This document shows positions 1 through 12,296 of a DNA stretch of 64,000 nucleotides, piece by piece. The DNA comes from Hirsutella rhossiliensis. Taxonomy: Eukaryota; Ascomycota; Sordariomycetes; Hypocreales; Ophiocordycipitaceae. Under the pieces are notes generated by a model, which made no database searches, had not been told where the DNA came from, and saw only the letters and a program-made list of their open reading frames with translations. The stretch is taken from the NCBI RefSeq assembly GCF_020360975.1, contig NW_025408672.1, forward strand, positions 2,852,001 to 2,916,000. Reading direction: 5' to 3'. The translations under genes were made by a program, and so were the position numbers. Within the stretch, counting starts at the first letter, position 1. Each line of letters starts with the position of its first letter.

Positions 1-899
1 CCAGCGTTCATGTGTTTGGGGGCTGGGACTCGCGCACCTGCTTCAACAATCTGTTTGTCCTCGACGCCGATGCATTCTACTGGTCCGTCCCGCGCGTCAT
101 CGGCGAGATGCCCATGCCGTTGCGAGCCATGACTTGCACGGCGGTGGGCAAGAAGATTGTCGTGTTTGGTGGCGGTGACGGACCGACGTACTACAACGGC
201 GTCTACGTCTTGGACACGCTCACCTTTCGGTGGACAAAGCCACGTATCTTGGGAGACAAGGTGCCGTGCCCGAGGAGAGCGCACGTGGCCTGTCTCTACA
301 AGAACGGCATATACGTGTTTGGCGGTGGCGACGGAGACAAGGCATTGAACGACATCTGGCGGCTCGACGTCAGCGACGCCACCAAGATGGCCTGGAAGCT
401 GATATCGAACCCGGAGAGGAGCCGTGGGGGCACCACGGACTACCGTCCCAAGGCGCGCGGCTACCACTCGGGCAGCATGAGCGGCAGCAAGCTCATCATA
501 TTCGGGGGCTCAGACGGCGCTGAGTGCTTCGACGACGTCTGGATATACGACGTGGAGACGCACGTGTGGAAGGCCGTCGACATCCCCGTCACCTTTCGCC
601 GTCTGTCCCACACGGCCACCCTGGTGGGCTCATACCTCTTTGTCATCGGCGGCCACGACGGCGACGAGTACTGCAACGACGTGCTGCTGCTCAACCTCGT
701 CACCATGACATGGGACAAGCGCAAGGTGTACGGCAAGCCGCTCAGCGAACGGGGCTACCACACGACGGTGCTGCATGACAGCAGGCTCCTGGTCATTGGC
801 GGCTTCGACGGGACCGAGGTGTTTGGCGACGTGACGATTCTGGAGCTGGCGGTTCATGCCTACTACTCGCAGATTAGCCACTTCACCATTGAGGTATGA
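1..899 (+). CDS. Kelch-repeat protein, 3' part (5' end outside window)
   Basis: The reading frame is open from the first bases of the window (frame of position 3) to a TGA at 897-899, so only the C-terminal ~298 residues are present. Six kelch blades are visible, each with a GG doublet followed by a hydrophobic strand and an aromatic turn: FGGWDS, FGGGDGPTYY, FGGGDGDKAL, FGGSDGAECF, IGGHDGDEYC and IGGFDGTEVF. They would close one beta-propeller. Kelch propellers are protein-interaction platforms; Tea1/Kel1-type members act in cell polarity and others are adaptors. No catalytic motif, membrane segment or coiled coil is visible in this part, and the chain ends shortly after the last blade. The missing N-terminus could hold another domain, so the specific role cannot be assigned. 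It converges on rcf2 on the other strand. Confidence 0.9.
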   Translation, partial: SVHVFGGWDSRTCFNNLFVLDADAFYWSVPRVIGEMPMPLRAMTCTAVGKKIVVFGGGDGPTYYNGVYVLDTLTFRWTKPRILGDKVPCPRRAHVACLYKNGIYVFGGGDGDKALNDIWRLDVSDATKMAWKLISNPERSRGGTTDYRPKARGYHSGSMSGSKLIIFGGSDGAECFDDVWIYDVETHVWKAVDIPVTFRRLSHTATLVGSYLFVIGGHDGDEYCNDVLLLNLVTMTWDKRKVYGKPLSERGYHTTVLHDSRLLVIGGFDGTEVFGDVTILELAVHAYYSQISHFTIEV

Positions 900-1318
900 G
901 ACGGATCGGGAGTTGCAGCCGATCATGGGACAAGGTCTATTTGATACCCAATGCTTATCATCAAGACTTGGCCATGTCCACACACATATACACAGAGGAG
1001 CCTGAAGCCAAGGGAAGGACTTGGATAGCATCCCCACTCGGTTCTTGTACCACAGTATTACAGGCATACATGCAAGCCATGCGACGAGACGATTCCTTGA
1101 TATCGAAGAATCCTTTTTTCTCTGTCCGCACCAAGGACAAAACCATAGCGCAAATTTTTCCCCAACGCCAGTCCGTCAAAGCAAGGAGATGGGGCGTCCT
1201 GAATAAGTAGGAGGAGCCTACTGAGGGTGGTGTAGCGGAGATGAGCTGCGTAGCCATGGCGTGAGGTCGCCATTTTGTAGCGATCAGATAGAGGACGCGT
1301 ATGGATGGACCAGAGCAA
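900..1318. other. Convergent intergenic region
   Basis: These 419 bases separate two genes that point at each other, so they should hold both 3' UTRs and polyadenylation signals. I see no coding signal or repeat in them. Confidence 0.6.
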
Positions 1319-2101
1319 TCATGACTTGTTGTTGCCGGCCTTGTTGGTGCCGGCCTTGTTGGCCTGCATCCGTCGCTCCTCGGCCTCGACCATGTCTGGG
1401 GGCGCGATGGTCAGCATGCTGGACAGGGAGTATGTAAAGGCAACGGGCCGGACTCGGAGAAGCTTACCCTTCCAGAGGTCCTGGCCCTCGTACTCCTCCT
1501 TGTGAATCTTCTTCTCGATGAGGTGTTTGTGCTCCGGGTCGTTGGGGTCGAGTACCATGACCGTCTCCCAGCGGCCGCTGCCCTTCTTTGCGTCATTCAT
1601 CTCAAAGGCGGCGGAGACGACGAGGACGGCGAGGGTGAGACCCTGGGCGTAGACGCGGGCCTGGACGAGCTTCTGCGAGGTGCTCATGGGGGCGCGGCCG
1701 ACGAGGGCAAGGGCGACGGCCATGCTGGCGACCCACGAGGCGAAGACGATGCTGTAGCGGTTCTCGCGGCCCCAGGCGAGGAAGCGGCGGTAGGCCGTCT
1801 CGTTCTCGCGGATGATGTCGGCGGCGCGGGCGCTGCTGTCGCGGTAGCGCGACTCCGGGTGCTGGTCGCGCTGGAACTGGACGCTGAAGCGGTCGGCGTT
1901 GACAATGGCGCCAAAGGTGCCCGTCGAGGTGACGAGGAAGGCGCGGAAGGGCAGCGTCAGCCCGCGAAAGGCCGGGTAGCGGCGCGACGCGAAGAGGACG
2001 CCGCCGAGGCCGAGGGCGAGACCGGCCGAGCCGCCAATGAGGCCGCCCTTGACCACGGCCGCGTAGTGCGCCTTTTCCTCCTCTGGGCTGAGCACCTTCA
2101 T
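1319..2101 (-). CDS. rcf2: Respiratory supercomplex factor 2 (HIG1 family)
   Basis: This single-exon gene encodes 260 residues. The ATG at 2101 was chosen because the N-terminus MKVLSPEEEKAH matches the start of yeast Rcf2; the frame is open upstream but that part looks non-coding. Hydrophobic segments lie near residues 19-38, 49-70, 117-135 and 154-168. The sequence QARVYAQ (147-153) is the HIG1-type Q/R/Q motif just before the last membrane segment. Known role: Rcf2 sits in the mitochondrial inner membrane, associates with the cytochrome bc1-oxidase supercomplex and modulates cytochrome c oxidase. The charged C-terminal tail (about 90 residues, ending in repeated NKAG-like units) is longer than in yeast. 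No cleavable presequence is apparent. Confidence 0.9.
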   Translation of the reverse strand: MKVLSPEEEKAHYAAVVKGGLIGGSAGLALGLGGVLFASRRYPAFRGLTLPFRAFLVTSTGTFGAIVNADRFSVQFQRDQHPESRYRDSSARAADIIRENETAYRRFLAWGRENRYSIVFASWVASMAVALALVGRAPMSTSQKLVQARVYAQGLTLAVLVVSAAFEMNDAKKGSGRWETVMVLDPNDPEHKHLIEKKIHKEEYEGQDLWKGKLLRVRPVAFTYSLSSMLTIAPPDMVEAEERRMQANKAGTNKAGNNKS

Positions 2102-2378
2102 GGCGGGCGAGCGGTGGGGTGGGGACGATGATGCGAGCTGTCCGAGGAGGTGCGGGTCAAGCTGATTCGTCTTTCTCGCGGCACCGCCGGATGTCGACCG
2201 GACCTCTTTTCTCCTCGCGGACTTTTGTGCGTGTGGGACCCCAGGTATGTCGAAGACTCCAAACTCGTCCTGCTCAGCAAAAGGCAAATGACGAAATGCC
2301 CACGTCGAGTAATTACCGCTGACGATGGCGACCCAAGGCTAGATGGTTGGTCGACGAGTGCCCAGGAAAGGTCGATTC

Positions 2379-2403
2379 GATTGATTGATTGATTGATTGA
2401 TTG
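2379..2403. repeat. (GATT)n microsatellite
   Basis: Six tandem GATT units lie about 280 bases upstream of the rcf2 start codon. Confidence 0.9.
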
Positions 2404-5400
2404 CTTGCGTGCTTGCTGGGTCGCATAAAGATGGTCAAGTGGAGGGGACAAGCGTCACAAAACGCGCATGTCAGTCTGCTTCTTTGCTCTTTTATGACCA
2501 CCTGGTACTCCGTAAAAGTCTCGAGACAAAGATGACATAGCCTTCTCTCGAGGACGTCAATTCGATTAGTCAGCCAGATGCCTTCCGGAGCTGCCCGAAC
2601 CCGCAAAAGCCGACAAATCCCCGCCGCCTCTCCGGCCCATCGCCGAGTCGAGGTCGAGGATTCCCCGACCATTGCCGCCATCATCGTCCTCTTCATCTTT
2701 GCCACGTGGCATTTCTCCAAGGCATTATACTGTACAGCATTAATCTGGGGTTGCCTAGGCGAGGACGTCCCTTCTTGGCTCTCGAGCCCTTCTCCGCCTC
2801 TTCGCTGGTCTTTACTCTCATTCTGGTCTGAGCAACCGCCTCTCTTCCGGGACCAGCCTCCGTCGACCTATTCAGCTCTATTCTTCCGAATTCCTGCTCC
2901 GCTGACACCGGTGGCTCTCCATCTCCATTAGCAGTCGTCTCGGTCGACTACTTCTCGCATTTGCCTCAACCATCCCAGCTCCTCAACGCGGCCAGAGCAG
3001 TACGTATATGTACCAATACTGTAGAGAGCCCGCGTGTACCCGACGCCGTTGCGGGACACGAGTCAGTTCCCTAGTGGGCCACCCGTATGTATTCCGTCAT
3101 CTGCGGCCGGGCATGTGGCGTTCGCCGGCCCCTCGTGTCCAGGCCGATACCGGCCGTCTTTCGGCATAGCTTCGGGCCACACGCATCAGAATAGGCTTGC
3201 ACTCGTCCAACAATTTGTAGGGCATCTCGGGTCATTCAGAGAGGCCATCTTGACTTTGTGCACCCCGGAAAGGGGAGGGGCGCAGCAACTCCAGCGCAAA
3301 GGCAAGATATGCTCGGGGTCGGCCGGAGCCCTTCGCCGGGTTGCACAAGCAACATGCGTGTGTCAACTCCGGCATTACGCCATCTCTGCTCGACACTGCG
3401 GCCTGAATCCACGACATCAGAGTTCCCCGCAAGGGCGAGAGGACGCTTTGCTGCCGGAACCGAGGCCCGAATACGGCTGCCGACCGGCCACTCCCCCTGC
3501 GTTGAGCATTTCCAGATCATCAGCTGGGCCTGTCCTGATAACACCAGTCTGTTGTGTGGATCATCAAGGGTAGGAGCCGGAAGCATTCTGCTCTTTATCA
3601 TGTGTACTGTGCGCGAGTGTGTATGCGTGAAATGTGCTCGTAGAGGGCGTCGCTCCTTCTGGCGGCCACGCCAGGCCACTTGACCGTAGCTCGGACCCCC
3701 CAGGTAGAGACAGGACAGACGATTTCGGCTTGTTTTGACTGACCTCTCCACTGGAAACCCAAGCGAGGCTGCGAGACCTAGAACCCCCGGGGCCTTTTCA
3801 AACGGAATCATCACTAAACCTGTGACTCCCGTTGACTCGATGACCAAGAAGCAACCGTCGTGACCTCCATCAGAGGGACGACGACAGGCATCTCGCAACC
3901 TGTTGCCGGAGATACTTCGTAAGTACTTGAATACTGAATAATGCTGCCCCGATTGACTTCCATGCAACTGGCTTCCGGATGAATCATTGCTGGGCATTCT
4001 ATGGTCAAACCATGGCTCAAGGCCTCTCCACTTGATGCGGAACCGCACTCGCGTCTCCTCTCGTGGTCAACGTACAGCCCGGTTCGGCCATCAGAGAGTG
4101 GTCCAACACCTCGGGATGCGGTTCCGGTTCCCATGGCATGGGAGAAGGCGCCGGGCAGTAGCAAGGGTTCAGGAGGGGAGGAAACATCCACTTCCCCAGA
4201 GGAGACCATGTTTGATTCTCCCGTCACGCCCTTGACCAAGCATGAAAAGCCGGCTTGGCGTTTGCGAGAGGCGTTCCATGTTCTGTCGTCGGCCCTACAC
4301 ATTAGGCGGCGAGTCGAGGACTCTAGCTCACGCCAGGGCTTGGAACTTAAGCCCTTCGCATACCACCGGCGAGCACTTGCCACGTCATGGCATGAGGCCG
4401 ATGCGATGCATCAAGAGCGGACACGCCTGGCGGAGCAGGGCGAGATATCGGCTGCGGTTGTGACGCTATTGCGAGATGGTGCTTGCTCCTTGATCTTCGT
4501 AGGGAGTTAGCCGATGGGTACGAAAGGATGCCCCGGTAGACGGGCGGCTGCGATGCAGGGAAAGACGCTGATGGTGAGCTGAACAGGTTCGGGTCCCGGG
4601 GACAGGAGAAGAGAGCCTTGTTGCTCGCCGCAGCCGGGATAGGCGAGCCAGCTTACCTGGGATCCGAGTCGAGGGGGCCAGGAGGAACAAGAGGCCTGAC
4701 CGCTCTGCTGGGGAAGCTGCGTCGGTGCGTCCCAGCTGCGCCATGGCTTGTTGGCGGTGCAAGAGATTCGGGCACGCCAGCGGTAAGAGACGGGGGCCAA
4801 CACCACCGGGGCAGCAGCGCCGGTGAGCAAGGAGACGATGCTGGGATGTCACGATGCTCTTCTCCAGCCATGGATCTCTCGCGCAAGGGCGACCAACAGC
4901 CACGGTGAGTTCGTCAAGGGAAAGGGCGCCCATCCGCCCATCTTAGACGCGCTCGTCCAGGGGGCCATAGGGCGGATCCAGCCATGGCCCGCGGAACTTT
5001 GATGGGACGTTGGGATGGTGCCACCCCATCGTGAGGATTCATCAAACCAGGGACGGACCCCGGTCGTATGCAGATGCGGCATCCCCGGCGGGCTAGATCG
5101 TGTCGGGTGCCGACGGAAGGATCTGTATTCTGTACAGGCTGTATGTATGCCTGCATCTGTCTGTCTGTCTGTAGGCCCAGAGGCTGACGGCACACGACTC
5201 GTTAGGCCCCTCTTCGAATCGTCGTCTCTTCATGCTACCCTTTTGGTCCCCTTGTCACCTTCATCTCCTCGTCACCGTATGACAATCTCTCTCTCCATAC
5301 CTGCCAAGATGGGGCCGAGGCAGGGTGAAGGCCGCCGACGTGGATGGAGACGAGGGATTGTCGGCTGGGCATGGCATATCCACACGACGCGCTCCCAAAA

Positions 5401-6245
5401 CATGCAGCCCAGGCGTTCCACTGCCAACGCCCGTGTACATACTGCAGTATGCCCCATATGACATGGTGTAACACGTGTCTGGACGGAGCCAAGTGGAAAA
5501 GGTTCGGTTGGGTAGGACAGGTCAGCAGCATTGACCCGTCGTCGGGTAATTCTTGTGACGTCCGTTGGCCGGATCTACTTCCCCGTCAGATGCGCCAAGA
5601 GGCCGATTGAGTATGTATGTGCGTATGTAGGTACGTGTGCGTTCTTTGGACGCATGCATGCAGGCGCGTCAGAAAAGCCTAATTAGCAAACGCAGGTGGC
5701 AGATGCGGACGAGGAGACGGGGCCCGGCGCGAGGAATAGGGGGGAGACGGGTTCGCACTGCGGCAATAGGTATCCTGTCCACCCCGGGCCCTGCGACACA
5801 ACCGAGCTGGGCCGAGGAGCAGAAGGGCAGAGGCTGGCCCCAGGTCTCTGGGGGCATGGGTCAGCAAACACTGTCGGCGTGGCATCCGGTTCGTCCAGAG
5901 CAAGGCGGGAGGAGAAGCGGGTTTGATGATTCCCCCCTACTGGTACAGTAGTGTGCACACTCACTCAGCACTTGGATAAGTAGTTTCCCGCGAGCCATCT
6001 TGCATGCATCCGCCAGCCGCGCGTTGCCCGTTGGCTCTAGTGCTGTGCTGTATGCACCAAGACTCCAGGAGGAGCTGGGCTGGGCTGGGCCGTGGGACGG
6101 CCATCAGTCGCTGCCGGTTGGCTGGCGACCCCCTGGTTGCTGAGGAAGCTGGCAAGGGTCTTTCGGGACGAGGTCATGGATTGGACGTGGATGGGGGTGG
6201 ACGATGGCCTTGCAAGGCCACTCCTAGGCAAAATTGTACTGCATG

Positions 6246-6269
6246 TACCTAGGTACCCAGGTACTGTAC
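6246..6269. repeat. Palindromes TACCTAGGTA and GTACTGTAC
   Basis: An exact TACCTAGGTA palindrome at 6246-6255 is followed by GTACTGTAC at 6261-6269. Both words recur in other gene-free parts of this window. Confidence 0.85.
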
Positions 6270-6498
6270 GAACACGCCAGCTTTTGTTAGTCATCATGAG
6301 CCAACGGGCAGGCAACCTCTGTCGTTCTTCGTTGAGAAAAAGGGGGAAGGAAGGAAGGAAGGGGGAAGGGGGGTCGGGCAGGCGTGGGCAAACGGCACCG
6401 CGTCCACCGCCTGCTCTCGCTGCCGGGCACTTTAAAAACCTCGATTATCGACTCTCTGCGCTCCCAAGCAAGGCCTGGTTGGTACTCCTCTGTATACC

Positions 6499-6536
6499 TT
6501 TTTTTTTAGGTACCTACCTACCTACCTACCTACTGT
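6499..6536. repeat. T-tract plus (CCTA)n tract
   Basis: A run of T is followed by AGGTA and then tandem CCTA units (five) ending in CTGTA. It resembles half of the palindromic clusters found elsewhere in the window. Confidence 0.8.
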
Positions 6537-9500
6537 AAGCTTGTGTATTGACTTGCTCTGCCGTCATGTGCCAAGCGCGCCTATGCAGTCTCCAGAAGAC
6601 GATCGAAAATGCAATGCACTCGTGCAACTGCTACTGTGTCAAATGCATGTGTGTGTCGTATTTACATGCGTGGGCGCGAACACAAAGCAGTACGCCCCGG
6701 CCATTTCCCCCAATCCGTCGTCTTCGGTGACATGTCACGGCTCTCGCTCGCCCGTTACTGTTTGGCATGGGTACCCACGAAGCCTGACACGAAAGCCTGC
6801 GCGCGCCCCGGCACTCCTGTTGCGTCAACACAAAGAAGCTTCTTTTGCTTCGTTGGCCCCTGACGGGCGGACAAGTGGAAGAGCCCCGCCTTCCGGATCC
6901 ATTATCTGGGTCCTGGCTTCTGCGGCTTGTTCCGCATGGGAAATGTCTCCGTCGCGCGCAATTTCGACTCTCTCTGACTCTCATCTCTCGGAAAGCCAAG
7001 CGTCCATGACGGCTCATGCGCGCCGTGGGGACGTATGTAACCAAATACACACGTCTTTGCTACTGCCCATCAGGAAAGTCGGCGCTTTCTGACGGTGCCA
7101 TAAGTTACCCAAATGCCGCCGGGGAACATGCGGATCAGGAGCTGGACAATAAAACATGGGCAATAACGGCAGAGATATGGCCCCGTTGGAATCCCACGTC
7201 CATGTCCTCGAGCTCCTTGATGGCTTTGGATATAATCAAGCAATTTCCACGCTGCTTTGCTGCCAGTGTCGAGCTGGAAACCCACTGGAGACGAGCCGTC
7301 GGATGGCATGTCGGCCCGAGTGGCCCCTGCCATGCTCCACTCGTTCACAGAGAATCGTCTGCCAAGGGGAGGAGGAACCGAGGTAGTTAACTAGGACACT
7401 ACAGTAAAAAGACAAATGTCCCGACACATCTTCAGATGGTCGGCCAAGCGTGCCGCGGCTCGATTCCCTCGGGAACGGGGTCCTCGCTTCGGCTCGCGGC
7501 GCCGGCAAAGATATTCCAATCCGGCCAGCGCTCCGCCGGAGTAAAGTAACAATGAGAAGCCTTAGGGTTCGAGGTTTAATGCTAATGCTATAATCTATAT
7601 CAACCTGGATACCTATACATTTCCACATGCGCCGTACTGTAGTTGTATGCGCCCACGCTTGATCGAGTCTTCCATTATGGGGGCCTGCATATGGATACCT
7701 ACCTATACGTAGTCGAGTCCGGCCGGCATAGCACCCAAGTCCGTCAAGGTTGCGTCGCTTCTTTCCACTGATTTGCCCTGTTGCCTGGTCCAGAGTTCTC
7801 TATCGGGTCCCGTCGGCAAACGTCGGTGGGAAGAGGGATCCAGTTGTTCCATCAGAGAGCTCCACGGTCTGAGAGTCCCCGCCGCAAGAGCCTACCCGTG
7901 AGCCCGCCCGCGACCGTACCGGCACCCGCCGGGACGGCCAGCGCTTAGCTATGTATCTGTAAGTGAGTAGAGCGGTTTGCGCTTATTGCTTGCAACCATT
8001 CAAGCATTGTACCGTCTACTGACATGCTGGGGGCCTATGTGGAGCTGCTCCCTTGCAACTGTTGTTATTGTCGTGTTGTTTTGACAACCGCCGTCGTTGA
8101 CATTACCTTTGCTATATTCTCTCTTGTGGAGGAGGCTGGGAGCGGAGGGGGCCGGCGCCGGCGACAGCTTCCTGTTATTGTTGTTTAAACAGGTGCCCCA
8201 CGCCCCCAATCGGCCAAGACTAGCGCTCCAGGTGGCCCCATGTTTTGCGGATACTGTCTGTGCTCGGGGCATCGTGAGCAATGACAAGCAGAGAGGCGGC
8301 TTTTGCTTCCCTACCCGGGACCGACGGGGGCTGGGTGTTTGCCTAGAGTAGTCCTCTTGTACGACGAGACTAGCAGTCGGCTGACGCGCAGATGCGCATG
8401 AACTGGAAACGGAGGCTATCCACCTCATGTATGCATATCAATGCCAAGGGAGCGTCCGATGGCTTGCCACAACGTTGTACACATCTACCAAGTATACATG
8501 CAACTGTGTCCTGTGTAGCACCTCTGGTCGAGCGTTGCACGGGGTATATTAATTATACTGTATGTACAGTATGGATTGGGCATGGCTCGACCGACTTTGC
8601 TCCGGGGACGCGGATGCAGGCAGGGGCAATGACTCGAGTGGCAGACACGACAGACGCAGATGTCTGAGGATTACCTAAACGGTGCCTCTCTGTGGGCTTT
8701 TATTCCGGCCTCCCCTCACGACCTATCTCGGTTGCCCGTCCTATAATTTGCGAGTTGCTGTATAGGTTGCTGTATAGGTAGCCATGTATGTTAATGGGCC
8801 TTCCCCACTTACCCTACCCTTTAGCAACGGCCAGCACCCCGTCTTGACTCTAGTAGCTCGTTGATGGTCCACCGTGTGGCAGCAAAGTTCCCGTCATGCA
8901 TTCAAGGTGTTAGCGCGCAGCAGGCCAGCCGACGGCAGGAACGGTAGGGCGGCAGAAACCGTACCACCGGGAGCGGATACAGCATATCCATATCCGTACC
9001 GTGGGGGATGATGGTGTGAGTGAATATGCCGCAGGGCATCGTCACCCCCCTTTTTCGAATCCGACTTTGGTGTTGGCAGGCCGGGTCAACAACCGCCGCC
9101 ACACTGCCGAGCAGCCGTGGACGGGAAGTTGGCCCTCAGTTAATACGTCTCCTGTTGGTGCAGGTAGTGGGCGGGGACTACAGAGTATGGACCGCTCAAT
9201 CTCGGGACTGTCTTGCGGCGCCGCGCTGTGGCGGTTCCGCTCCCTTGCAACGAGCATAACAAGGAGATCAATGTGTAAGCCTGAGTTATTAAGATGCATG
9301 GATCCCTTGGCGGGGCCCAGCTGCAGCTCCAAGCACGTCCCTCTTCGACAACCTGTTGGCTTCGAGCGGAGGGAGGAAGCCAGCGGTGAAGGAACGAGCT
9401 GCTATTATGAGCCACCACCGTCGAGATCTGGCGATGGCCACGGGCTCGGTCCAGGCTAAGGGCAGGGGGAGGGGTTGTCAAGTGCGTGTAAGACGTCACC

Positions 9501-10384
9501 AGCGCGGTGTAGAATCATTACACGGCCGTTCATGAGCAGAGACGCACAGTAGGTAGTGTCACTGCGCCCTGCACATGTGCTTGCCAATACCGCATGTACT
9601 GTCCTCGGTGCAGGTGTACGGCCAGCGAAGTCTCAGCGCCGGTACCAAGAAGTCGGAGCTGTCGGGGGGGCATGCGCGTGGCAATGGCGGGGGGCCTCGC
9701 CCTCATCTCCGTTGGCAAGGACTGCACTGCGATCTAGTAAGCGCGCAGCATGGGGGCGTCGCGGTTGTTTGTGGTGGAAGGGCGAGTCGGTGACGGGACG
9801 GACAACGGGGGCCGCCCGCAGCTCGATGCTCGATGGCGGCGAAGGAGCCTCAGCAAACCGATGCAAGAGGTAAATGCACGGCACAGGCAGCAAGCAACTT
9901 GTGCCGTCCTCGTCGCCTGGTCTCTGCCTGCTGCTGCCTTGGGCCTGTGTTGATCATGCATATGTGGCCGATTTCTCAGCAACGAGCATCTGTAGGGGTG
10001 CGTCTACGAAGTTGCTTCTGTGAGTGGTCAGGTAGGCACAGGCGCCGTTGACATTTCGAACTCGCGACGCACTCTGGCTGGCAGGCCCAAGCCAAGACAC
10101 AGTTTTTGGGGGTGAAGTCCGGGCGGCCCCAGAGTTTGCGAGGAAAAAGTGGAGGGAGAAGGATCAGAGTGCAGATACGGTATCGCCAACTTCTGGCCAC
10201 GCGGTAGATGCAAGCCCTCTCTGCTTGCTTGACGCATGTTGGTGAGTACCTCTGTATGGACATACTCACAATAGAAGTCGACGTGGTGTGGCAGGTGCGG
10301 CCCAAGAGTCAAAGTGACGCCAGTTGCACCTCTTGCTCACCAGCTCAAGCGCCGAGGGGTTAACCAACCGCATGCCCTCGGCTA

Positions 10385-10552
10385 GTAAGTACAGTAGGTA
10401 GGTTAAGGTAGGAACTAAACAGCGCCCTCCCCAGTGCCTAAGTACCTACCTACTACTTAGGTACCAAAGGCACCAAAGGCAGCCTGGAAGGTACTGTACA
10501 GTGAACTAACTACCTACCCACCTTAACCTTAGGTAGGCAGGTACTGTACATA
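10385..10552. mobile_element. Foldback (MITE-like) element candidate
   Basis: The left arm, 10385-10412 (GTAAGTACAGTAGGTAGG, then TTAAGGTAGG), is an imperfect inverted copy of the right arm, 10517-10552, which carries CCACCTTAACCT and then GTACTGTAC. The arms flank about 105 bases that contain further CCTACCTACTACTTAGG and GTACTGTAC words. There is no internal ORF. The shape is that of a short non-autonomous foldback element, but I cannot see a clear target-site duplication, so a hairpin-forming regulatory or structural repeat is equally possible. Confidence 0.45.
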
Positions 10553-10940
10553 CAGCACAGTAAGTTCCGGGGCGAGCCATCGACTCGATGCGGCATGGCG
10601 GCAGGTCTACGTGCCTCAGGGGCCTCCCTGCCCTGACTGCCTCGGGATTTGCCATTAGTGGAAACCTTGGCCCACTTCAGGCACGACGAGGGACATGACG
10701 CTGCTGCTGCGCCTGCGATTTTTACCTCCCGTGGCTTCCCCCATCCAAAGCATGGTTAACTAAGGCAAGGCACGGAATCAAGGTTGTCTGTCTGGAAATG
10801 TACGGTTTCCACCGGCACCAAGGACGTGGTGGATAACACATTTCATGTTTCGTTTGGTATCTCGGAGACAGGTCCCTGACTTGGGCAAGTAATAAGACTT
10901 GGAGCCTATAAGTGGCTTCTTCCATGCTGCTTCCATGTCA

Positions 10941-10990
10941 GTACAGTAGCGACCTACCTAGGTAGGTACTCCGTACAGTATAGTAATTAA
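10941..10990. repeat. 16-bp perfect palindrome with TACTCCGTAC
   Basis: ACCTACCTAGGTAGGT at 10952-10967 is a perfect palindrome. TACTCCGTAC at 10967-10976 overlaps its last base and is followed by ACAGTA. AT-rich sequence (TAGTAATTAATTA) follows. Confidence 0.85.
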
Positions 10991-12296
10991 TTACCTGGGT
11001 CCTAGTTGCCCGGGAGCACGTGGCAGCTCTCCCTCTCTTGCCTTGCACGCCCCCAGCCCGTCACCGTTCTTTGCGGCCTGGAGGCAGACAGAGGCGGCGC
11101 CTCGTCCATCAAACTGCCCCCATCGTCATTTTAGCCTTTGATGGCCTCCATTCGCCATCCTCGAGTGGGCGTTCCCACCCATTCACTGTACTGCTTTCGG
11201 TCGTCGTATACCAGGACTTGGCATTCCACATTCCCAATACTCGGTAGACGTAGATGCAAAGCATACAAGACAATGAATGGCGCACACATGGTGCACACAT
11301 GGTGCATACAAGTAGGTAGCTGCTTCCTCTCCTTCATTGGTCCCCCGCCCCCGCGAAGGTACCAAACCGAGCTCTGTCTGGGCTAAGAGTCATCACGTGC
11401 CTTCTTCACCAAGGGTCCAAGGGTCCTCGTCCAGACACGACTCAACAACACCGCACGTCGTTGACCGACTGAGACCCGCCTTGACTCGTTCGGTCGCCTC
11501 CCGTCGTGGTGCCCCCCTCTCGAGAGTAGCGGTCCCCGGCCACCCAGTCGGCCCAAGATCCCAGTCTTCCTTGTCTCCGTGGCATGCGCATGTGCTTTTG
11601 GCCTTGGCCTGTCCTCAGGAGAGCGACGCCCAACCGACTTACACCATTGCGCCCCCCCCCTCCCCCTTCTTCCTAAGCCTGCAAGCCATCCTCGACTAGC
11701 GACGCCCGCCAACGAGCCCGCACCAACAAGACTCACACGGTGCGTCACTCGACAGTCATTTGCGACACTGTGCCTATCATCTGCCTCCAAGGCGAAGCTC
11801 GCTTTGGATGACCGAACCTTAAAGACACCGCAAGAGTACAAGCCATTCAAGCCGTACAAGCCACTCAAGCTCAACGCAAGCTGACACGGAATCATAAAGG
11901 CCGCTTGCCGTGCTTTTTCTTTTCTTTTTCCTTTTGGGAATCATATTGCTTCCCCCTCGTCCCTGCGCCGTTTTCTTCACCATTCTGCGGCCGCCTGCTT
12001 CCCTCCCAACTCTCGCCTCTTGACCTCTTGACACCACTCTCCGCACCCATCTACACACGTCTCTCGCCGCCGACCTGGCTGTGACCTCCGATATTACGGA
12101 CAAGAGCGACAAGAAGAGAACAACAAGGACAAGAGAGAAGGAACCAGACGAAGGTCCAAACCACAGCAACTAAAGCGCAAAGAAGACGTGCGGCAGCGAA
12201 CCGACAGGCACACGTCTCGCTCGCCCTCGAAGCCTTTTGTTTCCCTTGCACTGCATCCTCATCATCCTCCTCTCCGTCGACTCGCCTGCGATTAGT

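Larger units (their letters stand above)
2102..12296. other. About 10 kb gene-free region
   Basis: I find no convincing gene here. Short ORFs occur in all frames on both strands, but none has a recognisable domain or consistent GC-rich third codon positions. The part next to 2102 should be the rcf2 promoter. The last 1-1.3 kb (about 11000-12296) is pyrimidine-rich and is likely the sfp1 promoter and leader. The middle carries microsatellites and several palindromic clusters listed separately. A non-coding RNA gene could be present and would not be visible to me. Confidence 0.6.

Noticed and set aside
3236..4048. A 270-codon ORF on the minus strand
   Set aside because: No domain, no GC bias at third codon positions, overlapping ORFs on both strands and no conserved-looking block. 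Probably chance in GC-rich DNA.
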